Positions 63,321-64,000 of a DNA stretch of 64,000 nucleotides are shown piece after piece; position 1 is the stretch's first letter; every line of letters begins with the position of its first letter. The position numbers and the translations under genes are program-made. The DNA is from JAPOXR01 sp963662395 (GTDB taxonomy: Bacteria > Pseudomonadota > Alphaproteobacteria > Rhodobacterales > Rhodobacteraceae). The notes under the pieces were generated by a model, which did not search any database, had not been told where the DNA came from, and saw only the letters and a list, made by a program, of their open reading frames with translations. The DNA lies in assembly GCA_963662395.1 (NCBI GenBank), contig OY759511.1:1860001-1924000 (forward strand). The letters run 5' to 3'.

Positions 63321-64000
63321 CTATCCCGGCCCCTGCCCCAGCACCTCGCACAACCAGCGAAGAGGCGGGGCGGCATCGGCATCGGTGACATGCAGGATGC
63401 TGTGCCAGCCGAATTCACCGGCAATTCCGGCGACGGCCGAGATCCGCTCCTGCAACCGTTCCTCATACTGCTCGCGCAGCTGTGCAGCCTGGGCGCAATC
63501 GACCTCGATTCGCCCGCCCATGCTCCTGAATATGGTGCGGCCGGCAAACGGAAACCCGGTCTCCACCGGATCGAGAACCTGGATGAGTATTGCGGCGACG
63601 CCGTCGGCGGCAAGCTGTCCGGCCGATCTGCGGATTTCCTCGAGCGATCCGAGAAAATCCGACAGGAGTACCGCCCTCGATCCCCGCGGGCAATTGCCGG
63701 CCGGCGGCAGGCCATATTCCCCGGGATCCTCCCTGAACAGATCATGGATGAACCGGCCGGCCATGATGGCCCCCGGCCTTGGCGGGCCGTCACTGCCAAG
63801 CGCGCCAACCCGCTCATCCGCCCTGGACAGCAGGATCGATGCCGCCAGGGCGATGAGCCGGGCCCGGTCGGCCTTGGCGGGCCGCTTCCGGTCTCCGCTG
63901 AACTGCATCGACGCCGAATTGTCGGCCCAGAACATGATGCAATTGGTTGTCTGCATTTCCCGGTCGCGGACGTAATGCGCATCCGACCGTGCCGATCTTC
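63321..64000 (-). CDS. DUF58-domain protein (5' end beyond window)
   Basis: The visible part is the C-terminal 225 residues. It reads ARSDAHYVRDREMQTTNCIM from the edge, then FWADNSASMQF, the DUF58 signature of a degenerate VWA domain (DxSxS as ADNSAS). VLLSDFLGSLEEIRR is the second VWA strand. DUF58 proteins follow MoxR ATPases and act in the same assembly pathway. The MoxR gene is expected just beyond the right edge. Confidence 0.85.
   Translation of the reverse strand, partial: RSARSDAHYVRDREMQTTNCIMFWADNSASMQFSGDRKRPAKADRARLIALAASILLSRADERVGALGSDGPPRPGAIMAGRFIHDLFREDPGEYGLPPAGNCPRGSRAVLLSDFLGSLEEIRRSAGQLAADGVAAILIQVLDPVETGFPFAGRTIFRSMGGRIEVDCAQAAQLREQYEERLQERISAVAGIAGEFGWHSILHVTDADAAPPLRWLCEVLGQGPG

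Overview
The window is high-GC DNA (roughly 63-65% by eye) with alphaproteobacterial gene content: hom-glpX-recJ in one operon, glcDEF, bioMNY, a MoxR-type DUF58/DUF4159 operon, an EF-hand/ECF sigma cluster and a tRNA-Glu. A Rhodospirillales-like alphaproteobacterium is my best guess. That placement is inference; no rRNA is present.

Two accessory regions interrupt an otherwise ordinary chromosome. The left one (1-9961) holds a vapBC toxin-antitoxin pair that runs off the left edge, two decayed tyrosine integrases in tandem, and a 1700-residue exonuclease-RecQ-UvrD fusion. That gene is split by an IS5-family element (3335-4205) flanked by CTAG on both sides. A second, diverged copy of the same IS lies just past its 3' end (9094-9961) in opposite orientation. 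The second accessory region (39297-52300) is an operon of a broken leader gene, a very large DEAD/DEAH-DUF1998-nuclease fusion, an SNF2-type helicase and an Eco57I-type adenine methyltransferase. It resembles DISARM in composition, but the helicase, DUF1998 and nuclease functions appear joined in one chain. The methyltransferase carries 33 perfect copies of a 5-bp repeat directly before its target-recognition region. Beyond the repeat, three versions of the same recognition-domain motif lie in three reading frames, so repeat number decides which one is read. This is the most unusual feature of the window.

Between the islands, 10252-35040 is housekeeping and metabolic DNA: a DMT exporter; a secreted HNH/excalibur nuclease with an amino-acid ABC permease and a divergent binding protein; a creatininase-family enzyme; hom-glpX-recJ; tRNA-Glu; a YbdK-type ligase; the EF-hand/ECF sigma stress cluster; class I aldolase; a persulfide-dioxygenase-like hydrolase with a truncated rhodanese beside an inserted fic gene; a NUDIX enzyme; a P1 peptidase; succinate-semialdehyde dehydrogenase; an Hsp20 gene with a structured leader; and glycolate oxidase glcDEF. 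A decayed IS630 element, a DUF1640 membrane protein and an alanine/sodium symporter follow.

To the right of the second island come bioMNY (biotin uptake) and, convergent to it, an acyl-CoA ligase-thiolase pair like B. subtilis yhfT-yhfS. A scrap-heap of transposase and integrase remnants follows (57548-58345), then the DUF58/DUF4159/VWA-like membrane operon that runs off the right edge.
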